The notes beneath the pieces are model-generated. The model ran no database searches. It was not told where the DNA came from and worked only from the letters and a program-made list of their open reading frames with translations. The position numbers and the translations under genes are program-made. Below are positions 55,517-64,000 of a stretch of 64,000 nt of DNA, piece by piece (positions within the stretch are counted from its first letter, which is position 1; each line of letters begins with the position of its first letter). Source of the stretch: Diphasiastrum complanatum. Its lineage: Eukaryota > Streptophyta > Lycopodiopsida > Lycopodiales > Lycopodiaceae. Where the stretch lies: the NCBI GenBank assembly GCA_029204225.1, contig CM055092.1:98960912-99024911 (forward strand), in the 5' to 3' direction.

Positions 55517-56290
55517 TCACATGAAATAATAAATCTCCATGTGTTTTTGCCAAAGCACCATCTTCATGAGCCTCACCATCTTGGAACATAGGTTGAGGTA
55601 GATTACTTGCCTTCTCCTCCTTGAGATGATCCAAGCTCCTCTTGGCCACACGTCCACAAGGATTAACATCAATCTTGAAATATTACCACATCTAGTCTCA
55701 CTTGCTACCACATCACCATCCCTCTTAAACTCTTTCTTCTTGAAACAATTAGAAGCAAAATACCCATTCTTACCACAGAAGTAGCACTTCTTGTTGGATT
55801 TGCAACTTTTTTGTGATGACTCCTCATCACTCTCCTCCTTTGATTTGTCCTTCTTGAAATGTTGATGTTGCTCTTCGACCCTTCCTCTTGGCTTGTCCTT
55901 CTTGAAGTAAGCTTTCACCTCCCCATCATCCTTCAATGTGTTCTTTTCATAGATGGATTTCAATGTGTCCCAAGCCTCCTTGGATGAGGTGCATGAGCCA
56001 ATCTCCCACAACACTTCATTGGAAACATTCATCTTTATGATATGTAGGGACATCCTAGCCCTTTTCTTGTATTTTTGGACCTCTTAGAGCTCTTGAGACT
56101 CCTCCTCAAGTCCTAGCACAATCTCCATCACATCTTGGGGCACCAAAATGGAGTCCATCCTCACCTTCCAAATGTCATAATTGGAGGTGTTCAATCTCTC
56201 ACTTGACATTAATAGGAAGGAACCTATGGAAGCCATGAAAAGTGAAAATGATGTCTTGTAATGGATCAGAAGGTGTTGCTTTTCTCTCAA
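55517..56290 (-). pseudogene. Copia B gag remnant (right copy)
   Basis: Same gag as 522-1,295. The frame is split by a TAG at about 56,084 (after EEESQEL). It holds SLHIIKMNVSNEVLWEIGSC, the internal gag deletion (LYEKNTLKDDGEV equivalent), and the CYFCGKNGYFASNC knuckle with tyrosine for histidine. Confidence 0.8.
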
Positions 56291-56848
56291 TAATGTATCA
56301 TTAAAGGTGCACTACTAACTCCAATGTGAGACTTGGTGTGAGACCTATCTCACTAGCTCTACCAATCTCTCTCAAACTAGATCAAAGTCTCATCCCAAGA
56401 TGGAGCATGGACAAAGTTTGGGTCAACTTGACTCAAGCACTCAAAAGCACTCAAAAACATTCACAAAAGACTCAAATACAATTGTATTGCATGAAACTAT
56501 GTGGCTATGACCTCAAAAAATTGTCTAGATCTCAAATAGACAATATTGGCAAGCTTTCCCTTGAGTTTTTGGATCAAAAAACAAGAAGTGAGCCTAAATT
56601 GATGTGTCTACATAGGTTAGGTGCCCTACCTACATCACTTCGAGGCACATCCAATTGACTTGAAATCAATTGCACTAGAAACTACATTTACCAGTTGATT
56701 TCCAACATGCAATCAAGCACTCGATTCGGATCTACCTTGGAGAAACACCAACCATTCAAATTTTGGTAGATGCAAGTACACTCAAAAAGTCTTGATTTCT
56801 AGGCAAACTTTCACATCCAGTTGACATATGCATGGACATCTTAGGCTA

Positions 56849-56860
56849 GCTCTGATACCA
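56849..56860 (-). other. Copia B primer-binding site (initiator tRNA-Met)
   Basis: TGGTATCAGAGC on the minus strand, followed on its outer side by LTR-like sequence whose edge reads TGTTGAAATTCAC from 56,861 (plus). The left-arm equivalent would lie just outside the window. Confidence 0.85.
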
Positions 56861-57300
56861 TGTTGAAATTCACACATGTGGGAGTGCCACAAAGTGTGTT
56901 ATTGATCTCCTGAGACTTTGTGATTGCACATAGATCACACATAGATTGAAAATCAAGATCTATTGCATAAATCTAAGGCAAGAGCACTTTCTACCATGCA
57001 TAAATCATCAAGACAAGTACATTCACAAGTGTGGATACTTGTACAACTGCCCTTCTCTCAAGTAGAGAGAAAATCCATGTGAGAAAACTCGAGTAGAGAT
57101 GTTTTTAAAATAGAGTTTTAAAAAATGAGTCCCAAAGTGATTGTCATGGTTGAGCCATGCGTGGAAGTGCCATGCATGACTGTTATTTAACCACCTTTCA
57201 CTAGAAGTGTAATTCTGGAGATTAGCCACGCGTGGCAAATTTCCAAAGAATTCCAAATTTGGATTAATTTGAATAAGACTTCTTTTGAGATCTTGAATAA
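56861..57300 (-). repeat. Likely copia B 5' LTR, outer end unclear
   Basis: Sequence next to the primer-binding site must be the 5' LTR of copia B. The inner edge (TGTTG, plus) is clear. I see no second copy and no target duplication, so the outer end is a guess. Confidence 0.45.
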
Positions 57301-58006
57301 GTGTTGACTAATAATAAAATGATTATTATGTGATCATGATTTTGAACTAAAAATTAAATGATCATGATGTCAAATTATTATGCTCTGACGAAATCGTTAT
57401 GTTCCAAAAATTTGTTGATGAAAAAAAAGCAATGTTATATACATTTGTGTGGTAGCAAAGATGAATGTATAATCGAACACTATGAAAAAGTGTATTATTA
57501 TCTCTCATATTATAATGTGAATATATGATGACTATGTGAATATATAATTTGCATGATTGTGCATGACTATGTGAATATATAATTCGCATGATTGTGGATA
57601 CTTGATTGTGATGAATTGGAATGTCAACATTGTGGACTGAGCAAACAAAAGTTGAAACCAACAAGTATATATCTATAATTTTTTTTTCTTTGAAAACAAA
57701 AATTATTTCAACCAGAGTGAAGATATGAAGATATTGCTTTAATATATAGATTTTCAGTATAGTAAGGATGTTTTAAAAGATAATTATTTTTGAAGTGTAT
57801 ATAAATGATCAACGTATGTTCACTAATTGTTTTATTTGGTCAATCAATTTTAGCTAGATCTTTAATAAGATATAGATTGCAGTGAAAGCATTTGATTTAA
57901 AATGAATCATAAGTGATTGTCAGATAGAACTCAAGATGAACTTGAAAAATACAAGAATGCATTATACAGATGCAATAATTATGCAAACTATTATTTTATC
58001 ATAAAT
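57301..58006. other. AT-rich DNA, no gene seen
   Basis: A phrase with 'gactatgtgaatatataatt' occurs twice near 57,530 and 57,565. No coding signal. Confidence 0.4.
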
Positions 58007-58056
58007 GGTTGTGACATATATATATATATGTATACATATATATATATATCACAACC
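58007..58056. repeat. (AT)n hairpin
   Basis: GGTTGTGACATATATATATA at the left and ATATATATATCACAACC at the right form a nearly perfect 50-base inverted repeat around GTATAC. It lies at the tail end of the CACTA transposase trail. Confidence 0.85.
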
Positions 58057-58059
58057 ATA

Positions 58060-60410
58060 CCAAGATTCAAATTCATCAGCTAGTACATCTTGCAACTCAT
58101 CTTCGCTTAGATGAATTACATCATCAGTACTATAGTAATCAGACCCTCTCAATATTGTCGTTTGTGTCAGAATTATTCGATTCATTTATAGTATTTTCTA
58201 TAATATTTAAAAAACTTGGAGATATTTCTATATCCTCATCAACGTCCATGTTTGTGTTGTCAATATTCAAGTCATCCATTTCATTCTCAATGTATGCATT
58301 TTCAAATACATGTCTTGCGTGTGGCTAACTTGAACAACATACCACCACTTGTTGTTTAGTCGATCTGGTTGAAAAAATTCCTGCACATTTAACAATGTTA
58401 AGTTAAAAAGTTTGTTCAAACAATGTCATGGAATTGCAATGAAATAGTGTATATTACTGATTATGATTGAGAAAAAATGGATGTCAAACTCATGTAACAC
58501 ACCTGTTCACAGTGACAAGGCAACACCAACGTGTTTGAAAAATCCATGTTTAATGTCTTGGTTGAATCGATAGCAAAAAATCCACTACGGTCTCTTTTCA
58601 CGGTTGCATTTGACCCTTGATAATTGATTTTGAACCATTTCACATCAAACAAAAACTATTTACCATTTTCACTGAAACACACTTCATATATATCTTGAAT
58701 AATTCCTACATACTCAAGCTCTCCAGAGATTGGACTTTGGTCTCGTGCACTACTCGGACTTTCTTGATTGAAAGATGCCATCACAACACAATCATAAGTT
58801 TCTCGTTTCATGTCAACTCGTTCAACGCGATGACGACGACCATATGCCTACATTGCACTATACTTTCGATACTGCCACATATTAACTGTAATTAGGACAA
58901 TAATCAATTTTTATACATGTACATTGTATTTTTACAAAAAAAAAACAATAAAGAAACCTTCCAATCACATCCTCTTGCAAATTCCCATTCCGTGTCAGAT
59001 ATGACTTATCCCTTCGTATAATTCCAACCACTTATCCATCACTTTAGAATTATAGAGCATGAAAGTAGAAAATTTTTCTCTTAGAAAAGGGTCCTTTTCT
59101 TAAGAGAACCTATACCTTGGGGTTTTTTGCCTTTTACCTCATTGTTCTCCTCATCATTCCATAGCCATGGAGTAGATGGATGTATTTGAAGCAAAATTTC
59201 AATGACATAGATAAGAGATTCTTGCAGTAACCACCCATCGACCATGCTTCCCTCTAGTCTTGTCTTTTGACGCACAATCTTTCAAAACTTTCATGAATCT
59301 CTCCAAAAAAAACATCTATAAACATTTATTGCAATGATGAGAGCAGTGGTCAATGACATAGTAAAAAAATGATGCTAAATACATTGAGGCCACAAAAATC
59401 AAAATTGTATATTTTGTACCTTGAGTGCACATAGGACCAACAATATCAATTTTTTGGACCAAGTGCACAACCAAATGCACTTGTATGTACAAGATGGAGG
59501 TTGGAAAATATCTCTCAAGCATACATACAGCCTCCACTATATCTTCATGTTTTTTTTTCCACATCTATCTCACAAATCTCCTTGTCACACATCCATCTAC
59601 ATTATATTTGTAGTATATGATCATCATCATATGACTTTATCAAACTTGCATGTAAAATAAATATGCAATAGCATAAAATGTAAATGAAAGAAATGTAAGT
59701 ACTTGACAATGGATGCTTATTTGTAAATGGTATTGTGAGTTGATCAATTAGACAACCACGAACACACATTGGAAAGATTTACTCATGCATCTTCAAGCAA
59801 TCAAGAGATCTAAGACCATGAAGTTTTCCTTTTGTTGTGAATGATGTTCGTAGTGAATGAGCAAAACCAATTGGCGTTCTCATCTCGCAAATGCGTACAT
59901 ACTTGTACTCTTCCTTGGTAAGAATCCAAGGGGCTCTTTGAATGATATGAGTATTTTCATCTATACCCAACTTTTGCCAATACTCTTCTTTTGTCTTTGA
60001 TTCTTGTAGGTCTTGTCTTGCATTAATACTATTTTTTTTGCCCACCAAGTGTTTCCATAATGATTCACTCACATTTTTGAATATATCCATATGATCAAGC
60101 AAGTGATTGATCAAAAGTTTATTCCAATATGGTAGACAATGAAAGATAGATAGTCTTTTTATACCATTGATTGGCTTGGTCTCAGATTCAATCTAGAGCT
60201 TGTGCCGATCTTCCATGGACATCCTCTTTGGAGGCATCCTTGTTTCCGTCTTTCCTCCTAATCCCATTCTTTGTGTATTTCGAAATGAATGATTCTCATG
60301 CAAGTATTTGCGATGATTTTCATATACAACTTTGCTTAGATAATGTGAGTGTCGAGCATCAAATATTCGGTCCACAAATGAGACACGTGTGATATATGGA
60401 AGTTGTAAAA
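58060..60410 (-). pseudogene. CACTA (En/Spm) transposase TNPD-like, decayed
   Basis: Minus strand, from right to left: 60,375-60,193 (YENHRKYLHENHSFRNTQRM, the end of the transposase core); 60,114-59,779 (DHMDIFKNVSESLWKHLVGK, then APWILTKEEYKYVRI, RTPIGFAHSLR); 59,564-59,420 (VEAVCMLERYFPTSILYIQV, VHLVVHLVQK) and 59,275-59,081 (RLEGSMVDGWLLQESLIYVI), together DUF4218-like; 58,900-58,461 (ELEYVGIIQDIYEV, LFDVKWFKINYQGS, LVLPCHCEQVCYM), DUF4216-like; an acidic tail to about 58,060 (SEDELQDVLADEFESW). The main catalytic core upstream of 60,375 is missing. Gaps could be introns or damage. CACTA terminal repeats were not found. Confidence 0.75.
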
Positions 60411-60454
60411 CCTAAAGAAATCAAATGCAATTCATATTACAACTTATAAGCCCG

Positions 60455-60713
60455 AACATGCACACCAAGTGTAAACTTTCACATGGTATCAGAGCCATAG
60501 TTGTGGGTGTGATTTAGGTGGGCAGTAGCTATAAAGGGCTATGCTTGGAGGGGGAGTGTTAGAAAGTCTCAAGGCTATAGCCCTTGCACAACACTCTTGG
60601 AACACAAATGGACAGGTAGGTTAGTGGTAGAGCACCCCACTGGAATGGGGGAGGTCCTAGGTTTAATCCCTAGCCCGCCAACCACACACACCAAGAATAA
60701 AACATTTTTACAA
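60455..60713 (+). mobile_element. Possible TRIM (miniature LTR element), degenerate
   Basis: An LTR-like end (CACACCAAGTGTAAACTTTCACA) finishes at 60,483 and is followed at once by TGGTATCAGAGCC, an initiator tRNA-Met primer-binding site (60,484-60,496). Only 50 bases later comes a purine tract, GGAGGGGGAG (60,547-60,556), then TGTTAGAAAG as an LTR start (60,557). The downstream sequence ends with a similar phrase (CACACCAAGAATAAAACATT, to 60,713), consistent with the 3' LTR. The internal region is 73 bases with no coding room. The 5' LTR is truncated or too diverged to trace leftwards. Confidence 0.5.
60611..60681 (+). other. tRNA-like segment with Pol III A and B boxes
   Basis: GGTTAGTGGTAGAGC (A-box-like) is followed by CCCCACTGGAATGGGG (anticodon-arm-like) and a perfect T-arm, CTAGG TTTAATC CCTAG (B-box-like), then GCCCGCCA. 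The D-arm and acceptor pairing are poor, so it is a tRNA-derived relic (SINE- or TRIM-type) rather than a working tRNA. Confidence 0.5.
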
Positions 60714-60714
60714 T

Positions 60715-61160
60715 TCTGCTAACTGAGAGCAGGTTCTTGGTTAGATTTAGTACGTGTAGAAATTTGGATAGCAACTTGACATCACCCTTCTATATTTCGA
60801 CCCTTACTGTTCCTTCACCATGGATTGAATGTGATGAGTTGTCTCCTAGTTGCACAACTCGAGAGTGGGTGAAAGATTTATAATATTTGAACCAGTCTTG
60901 GTGGTGAGTCATATGTTGTGTTGCTCCAGAATCGAAATATCAGGAATAGATATCATGTTGTTCTCCGACCTTGGTCATATGGGCTTGTTGTTGGTACTAC
61001 TTCTTCTTCTCATTTTTATATTTCAAAGTTTGCAGCCCTTGATTTAATGTCCAGGTCCTTATAGTATTTGTAGAATAGTTTCTACTTTGGTTGGAAAGAT
61101 GAAGGATTCAAATTCGACCTTGAGTCAAAATTCAACCTAGAGCCAAAATTCAATCATGGC
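60715..61160 (-). pseudogene. Second copia C fragment (protease/knuckle region)
   Basis: Diverged copy of 54,370-54,860 in the same orientation. It retains the protease neighbourhood (the LVVHLGDNSSHSIHGEGTVR-type region, 60,780-60,850) and the region equivalent to the zinc knuckle near 61,050. Several stops. It shows that copia C has more than one copy at this locus. Confidence 0.65.
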
Positions 61161-61228
61161 TGCATATTGCTTTGGTGATAATGGCTACATCACCTTCTGG
61201 CTTGACTTCTGTGCCGTCAACATAGAAA

Positions 61229-61745
61229 TTGAAATATCTTTGTCTTTTCGAAGAAGAGCCCGATTTCAATAGAGGTAATCTTTCGATGGATATCCCATTG
61301 GAGGAATCATACAATTTGTTTTATAATCTAGAAGATGATGGTTCCATCATCAAAGATACCAAGGGAAACATCGTCATCAATAGGATGCATGACCTTGCAC
61401 TCAAATATTTTGGCCACAACTTATTCCCTCCTTGGGAGCAACAAGACCAAGATGACAGGAATAAGATACTTGCGATTTTGAATAGTGAGTTTCTTCAATC
61501 AAATAGATCTGGGGAGGTGTGGGCATTGACGAATATGTGTATGCATATTCGTCAGAAGCATCAATCCTTACGAAGATATGTTAAAATGGCAAAAAAAGGC
61601 CGGCATGGGCTTCAAAGAAAGATTGGGCAAAGGTGATACACGAGTCCAAGCATCCCAATCCTGATCGCTTCAAACAACAACAAGATCAATCTCTTGGGCC
61701 AATCTCACCTTGGTTCGGGTGGGAAATCCAATTTACAAGCCCAAT
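61229..61745 (+). pseudogene. Ptta/En/Spm-like accessory transposase domain, copy 1
   Basis: The frame 61,229-61,636 reads IIKDTKGNIVINRMHDLALK, then PPWEQQDQDDRNKILAILNS, VWALTNMCMHIRQKHQSLRR. It continues in another frame with AWAKVIHESKHPNPDRFKQQ and PWFGWEIQ. The pattern G..V...M...A..YF....  W...D...+..I...L...F resembles the plant transposase accessory (Ptta/En/Spm, Transposase_24-like) domain. A related copy lies on the other strand at 62,522-62,950. Fair similarity, not proven. Confidence 0.45.
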
Positions 61746-62521
61746 TTCTAAGTTTTTCTTTTTTAGTTTGATTTTATTATAATTATTTTAGATATGTTTT
61801 TTTATTACTAATCATGTTTCGTATCTAAATGATTGCATTCGTGTTTTTATAGCAAAGAGATTTTGAGAGAAAATACATGAATGTCGATTATAAGATTGGG
61901 TACCAACAAGGTTGCAGCTGAATCGTCCCCATCATTAGAGAAAATCTGAACACAAAAGAGGCCTTTCAAAAGGATACTCTTTATTTTTTTTCTCAACGTA
62001 GCTCCTTCAAATTGATTTGTTTTTTTTTTTTAAAAGAACTATAATTTTGCGTCAGGGGCAGCCCGTAAATAAGCCATTTTATTTGTAGTATAGTATGCAA
62101 CTCAACAAAAAAACAGTGTAACTTTTGAACGACGATTATGGTGCCATTAGAAATCCCTCAACGAGAGCTTTTCAATGACCCCCAACATGACCAAGTTCCG
62201 AGAAAGAAGTTATGGCCAGTCAAAAGTTTTGGTCGGTCAATGCTTGGTCAACCTGATATCTCTTTCAAGTCCAGTTGACCAGTTTGAAACTGGTCGACTG
62301 AACTTGAAAGAGGACCACTTTACAGTAGATTTCTGCATGAACCGACAAATCAGTGATTGTAATATGAATTATAACAAAAACAAGTTCAACTTATGGGTGG
62401 AGAGACTTACGAAATGGGCATGAAATGAACCTTGGCCACCATCGCCTAGGTGCAAGGGCCCTGCCATCTTCGTGCACTTTTTAGCACCCTCTCTTTGTTG
62501 CTTGAGATGATCTGAATCTTC
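61746..62521. other. Unassigned DNA
   Basis: AT-rich up to 62,100. Near 62,195-62,320 a short inverted pattern involves GACCAGTTTGAAACTGGTCGA (62,277-62,297) and repeated TTGGTC/GGTCAA words. A 'ccttggccaccatcgcctaggtgcaaggg' phrase lies near 62,430-62,460. No gene seen. Confidence 0.35.
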
Positions 62522-62950
62522 TCAAAAAATTTTATTTGCAAACTTCCAATCGTATTTGTGCACGTTGTATGGCCTAGATTTGCCAACTCTCATTGCATCT
62601 CGGATCTCTGATTTGCGGTGGCTCCTCACGCTTTCCATGTGTTTTCCCATCCATATTCGGTCAAATTTCAAATCAGAGGAGGGGACTAGAAATTCTCTAT
62701 ACAACTGGTCAATGACATAATTTTTTTTCTCATCACTTTGTTTGCGCCAATCCTTGAGAATGTCCCTGTTGAAGACCACGTGCGTGAGTTGCCTCATGCA
62801 AGTGATGACGCGACCACCACGATCATCCTCCACTATGTGCTTTTCCGCATCTACATCATAGCATGGCAAGATGTCAGCTGATGGAGAGGTGGCAAAGAGA
62901 GTGTCGAAAAGAGTGGGGGAGTTGATTACAATGGGAATGATTTTGGGAGG
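62522..62950 (-). pseudogene. Ptta/En/Spm-like accessory domain, copy 2
   Basis: Minus strand from about 62,950: a P/S/T-rich lead (IPIVINSPTLFDTLFATSPS), then CYDVDAEKHIVEDDRGGRVI, RQLTHVVFNRDILKDWRKQS, QLYREFLVPSSDLKFDRIWM, KHMESVRSHRKSEIRDAMRV. Aligns with copy 1 across about 90 residues (KDTKGNIVINRM with EDDRGGRVITCM; MCMHIRQKHQSLRR with KHMESVRSHRKSEI). No in-frame ATG is near the domain start, so it is probably an internal exon or a fragment. Confidence 0.45.
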
Positions 62951-63227
62951 AGTTTAAAGGTGATCACGAGAATAGTGGGGAGGGGTATAAAAAGGAGAAG
63001 GTTCGGGAGGAGTTTGAGCAAAAGTGTAACCAATAGGGGTTTGAATGGGAGAAAAAATGGGTGGAGTGGCCTAACAAGAGGGATCACGGTGCCATGGAGA
63101 CCCCATAGAGGGCGTGGGTATCAAAGAAAGAAAAATGCGAGGACAGAATGTGAGGGTGTCAGGATAATCAGGTGTGACAGATGCAGGAGTCATAGTATCA
63201 TGCATCATCTGTGTCAGTCATGAAAAA

Positions 63228-63490
63228 TGTCTCTGGAAAAGTGGATATACATGAGCATCCTCATGCGCAAGATGACTATCTTATCACGATTATTCTCAAT
63301 GATGTGACAAACCTTGTCTATATCATACGGCGGTGGGACGGTAGCTAGTGGCGATGTAGCCATGGGACTGTCTAAGGGGGTGGCCTCCAGTAAGGGAGAT
63401 GTGGCTTTGGGAGTGTCTATGGGGCTGGCCTCGGGTGTGGGAGATGCCCCGCTGATGGGAGAATACTGATGTTGTGGGGTGTACGTAGTG
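63228..63490 (-). pseudogene. Ptta/En/Spm-like accessory domain, copy 3 (truncated)
   Basis: Minus strand: P/S/T-rich linker (ASPTPEASPIDTPKATSPLL), then PPPYDIDKVCHIIENNRDKI and RMRMLMYIHFSRDIFHD before a TGA. Parallel to copy 2 over the first 45 residues (PCYDVDAEKHIVEDDRGGRV...FNRDILKD). It stops where copy 2 continues. Confidence 0.45.
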
Positions 63491-63499
63491 TACTAGGGG

Positions 63500-63690
63500 G
63501 GGAATAGGAAAATGGAGGGGGGGGGGGGACTACCGAGGGGGGTGTCGGGATGGGAGATAGATAGGAGGAGACTATAGGGGAATAGGAATAGGAAAGGAGA
63601 GGGGGCGGGAGTACCAAGGGGAGGACAGCCAAGGGGGGGTGTCAGGATGGGAGATAGATAGGAGGAGACTATAGGAGAGTGGGCTCAAAA
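63500..63690. repeat. G-rich, minisatellite-like tract
   Basis: A run of nine or more G near 63,517-63,527. A phrase of the form GGGAGATAGATAGGAGGAGA occurs at about 63,553 and 63,649, 96 bases apart. On the minus strand it encodes a proline-rich open frame that may be an extension of the linker of copy 3 or a chance reading. Confidence 0.5.
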
Positions 63691-64000
63691 TCCCATGGTG
63701 AAACGTGAGCCCATGAAGTACAGTAGAAAGGACAAAACTCAGTGGTAGTGGGTCCAGAGGGAGGGAGAATGTGAGAGGTGAAAGTGTAGATGCCGAAAAT
63801 ACGAGGTGTGACAGATGCAGGAGTTTCGATATCGTGTGACGTATGTGCTACTTCTTGGGTCAGTGTATCTCAAAGTACGGACCCCCCATGACAACATGTG
63901 TTATGCGGATGTTTAGAACTCACGAGCACATCGAGAATATCAGGCTTATCACCACATCCTCCACAACAGGAGACACCCAGGTGGCTCCCCCTCCTCTCTT
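63691..64000. other. End of window, no gene seen
   Basis: Purine-rich then mixed sequence. A phrase 'aggtgtgacagatgcaggagt' at about 63,803 repeats one at about 63,170. No coding signal recognised. Confidence 0.35.

Larger units (their letters stand above)
29460..56806. repeat. Right arm of giant inverted repeat
   Basis: Reverse-complement partner of 1-17,778. It is longer because two copia elements (32,093-37,922 and 46,147-52,578, together 12.3 kb) inserted here only. Removing them leaves about 15.1 kb, and most of the remaining difference is the left-only satellite and gag block. Right-specific changes include a loss of about 445 bp from the gypsy gag (equivalent to 12,475-12,919 on the left) and a unique block at about 43,920-45,045. 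The inner edge lies inside a gypsy LTR and abuts a CACTA fragment. Confidence 0.9.

Noticed and set aside
60611-60681. A functional tRNA gene
   Set aside because: The T-arm and anticodon arm look right, but D-arm and acceptor-stem pairing fail and it sits in an element-like context.
63417-63632. Proline-rich 71-codon protein
   Set aside because: Low-complexity translation of a G-rich tract; the frame differs from the domain copy beside it and has no homology I can see.

Overview
This is nuclear DNA of a land plant. It is dense with plant-type Ty1/copia and Ty3/gypsy retrotransposons, carries CACTA (En/Spm) transposase pieces with DUF4218- and DUF4216-like blocks, and holds one intron-containing host gene with GT-AG introns. 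I cannot name the clade from sequence alone.

Layout. The window is organised as a giant, imperfect inverted repeat. The left arm runs from base 1 (and probably from outside the window) to about 17,778. The right arm runs from about 29,460 to about 56,806 in reverse orientation. The arms differ by roughly 4% in the stretch I compared base by base. From the outside inwards, each arm holds: a decayed copia (B); a second decayed copia (C); a short ORF of unknown function; tandem repeats with the core AAATCTC(A/G)ACCG; a defective gypsy element; an unrecognised multi-exon gene-like unit; the 3' end of another copia (E); and a gypsy LTR. The right arm also carries two young full-length copies of one copia family (A1, 32,093-37,922; A2, 46,147-52,578). 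Each has a perfect 5-bp target duplication, and the left arm keeps both empty sites. The left arm alone has a 58-bp satellite and a second gypsy gag fragment (5.3-10.1 kb). The right arm has a copia reverse transcriptase/RNase H remnant in the corresponding place (43.9-45.0 kb).

The 11.7-kb spacer between the arms (17,779-29,459) contains an intact seven-exon acireductone dioxygenase gene of the methionine salvage pathway (19,133-20,881). A doubled TATA box lies about 0.5 kb upstream of its start codon. The rest of the spacer is tandem repeats, copia and gypsy debris, a long decayed coiled-coil ORF next to a candidate LTR, and a CACTA fragment.

Right of the inverted repeat (56.8-64 kb) are a copia primer-binding site, AT-rich DNA with an (AT)n hairpin, a decayed CACTA transposase on the minus strand, a possible miniature LTR element (TRIM) with tRNA-like Pol III boxes, a second copy of copia C, and three copies of a domain resembling the Ptta/En/Spm accessory protein.

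Order of events (inference): the old elements nested and decayed; the block was duplicated in inverted orientation; each arm lost different pieces; finally A1 and A2 inserted into the right arm only (LTR pairs about 99.2% identical). The only clearly functional host gene seen is the dioxygenase. Everything else is mobile-element sequence, repeats or unrecognised sequence.
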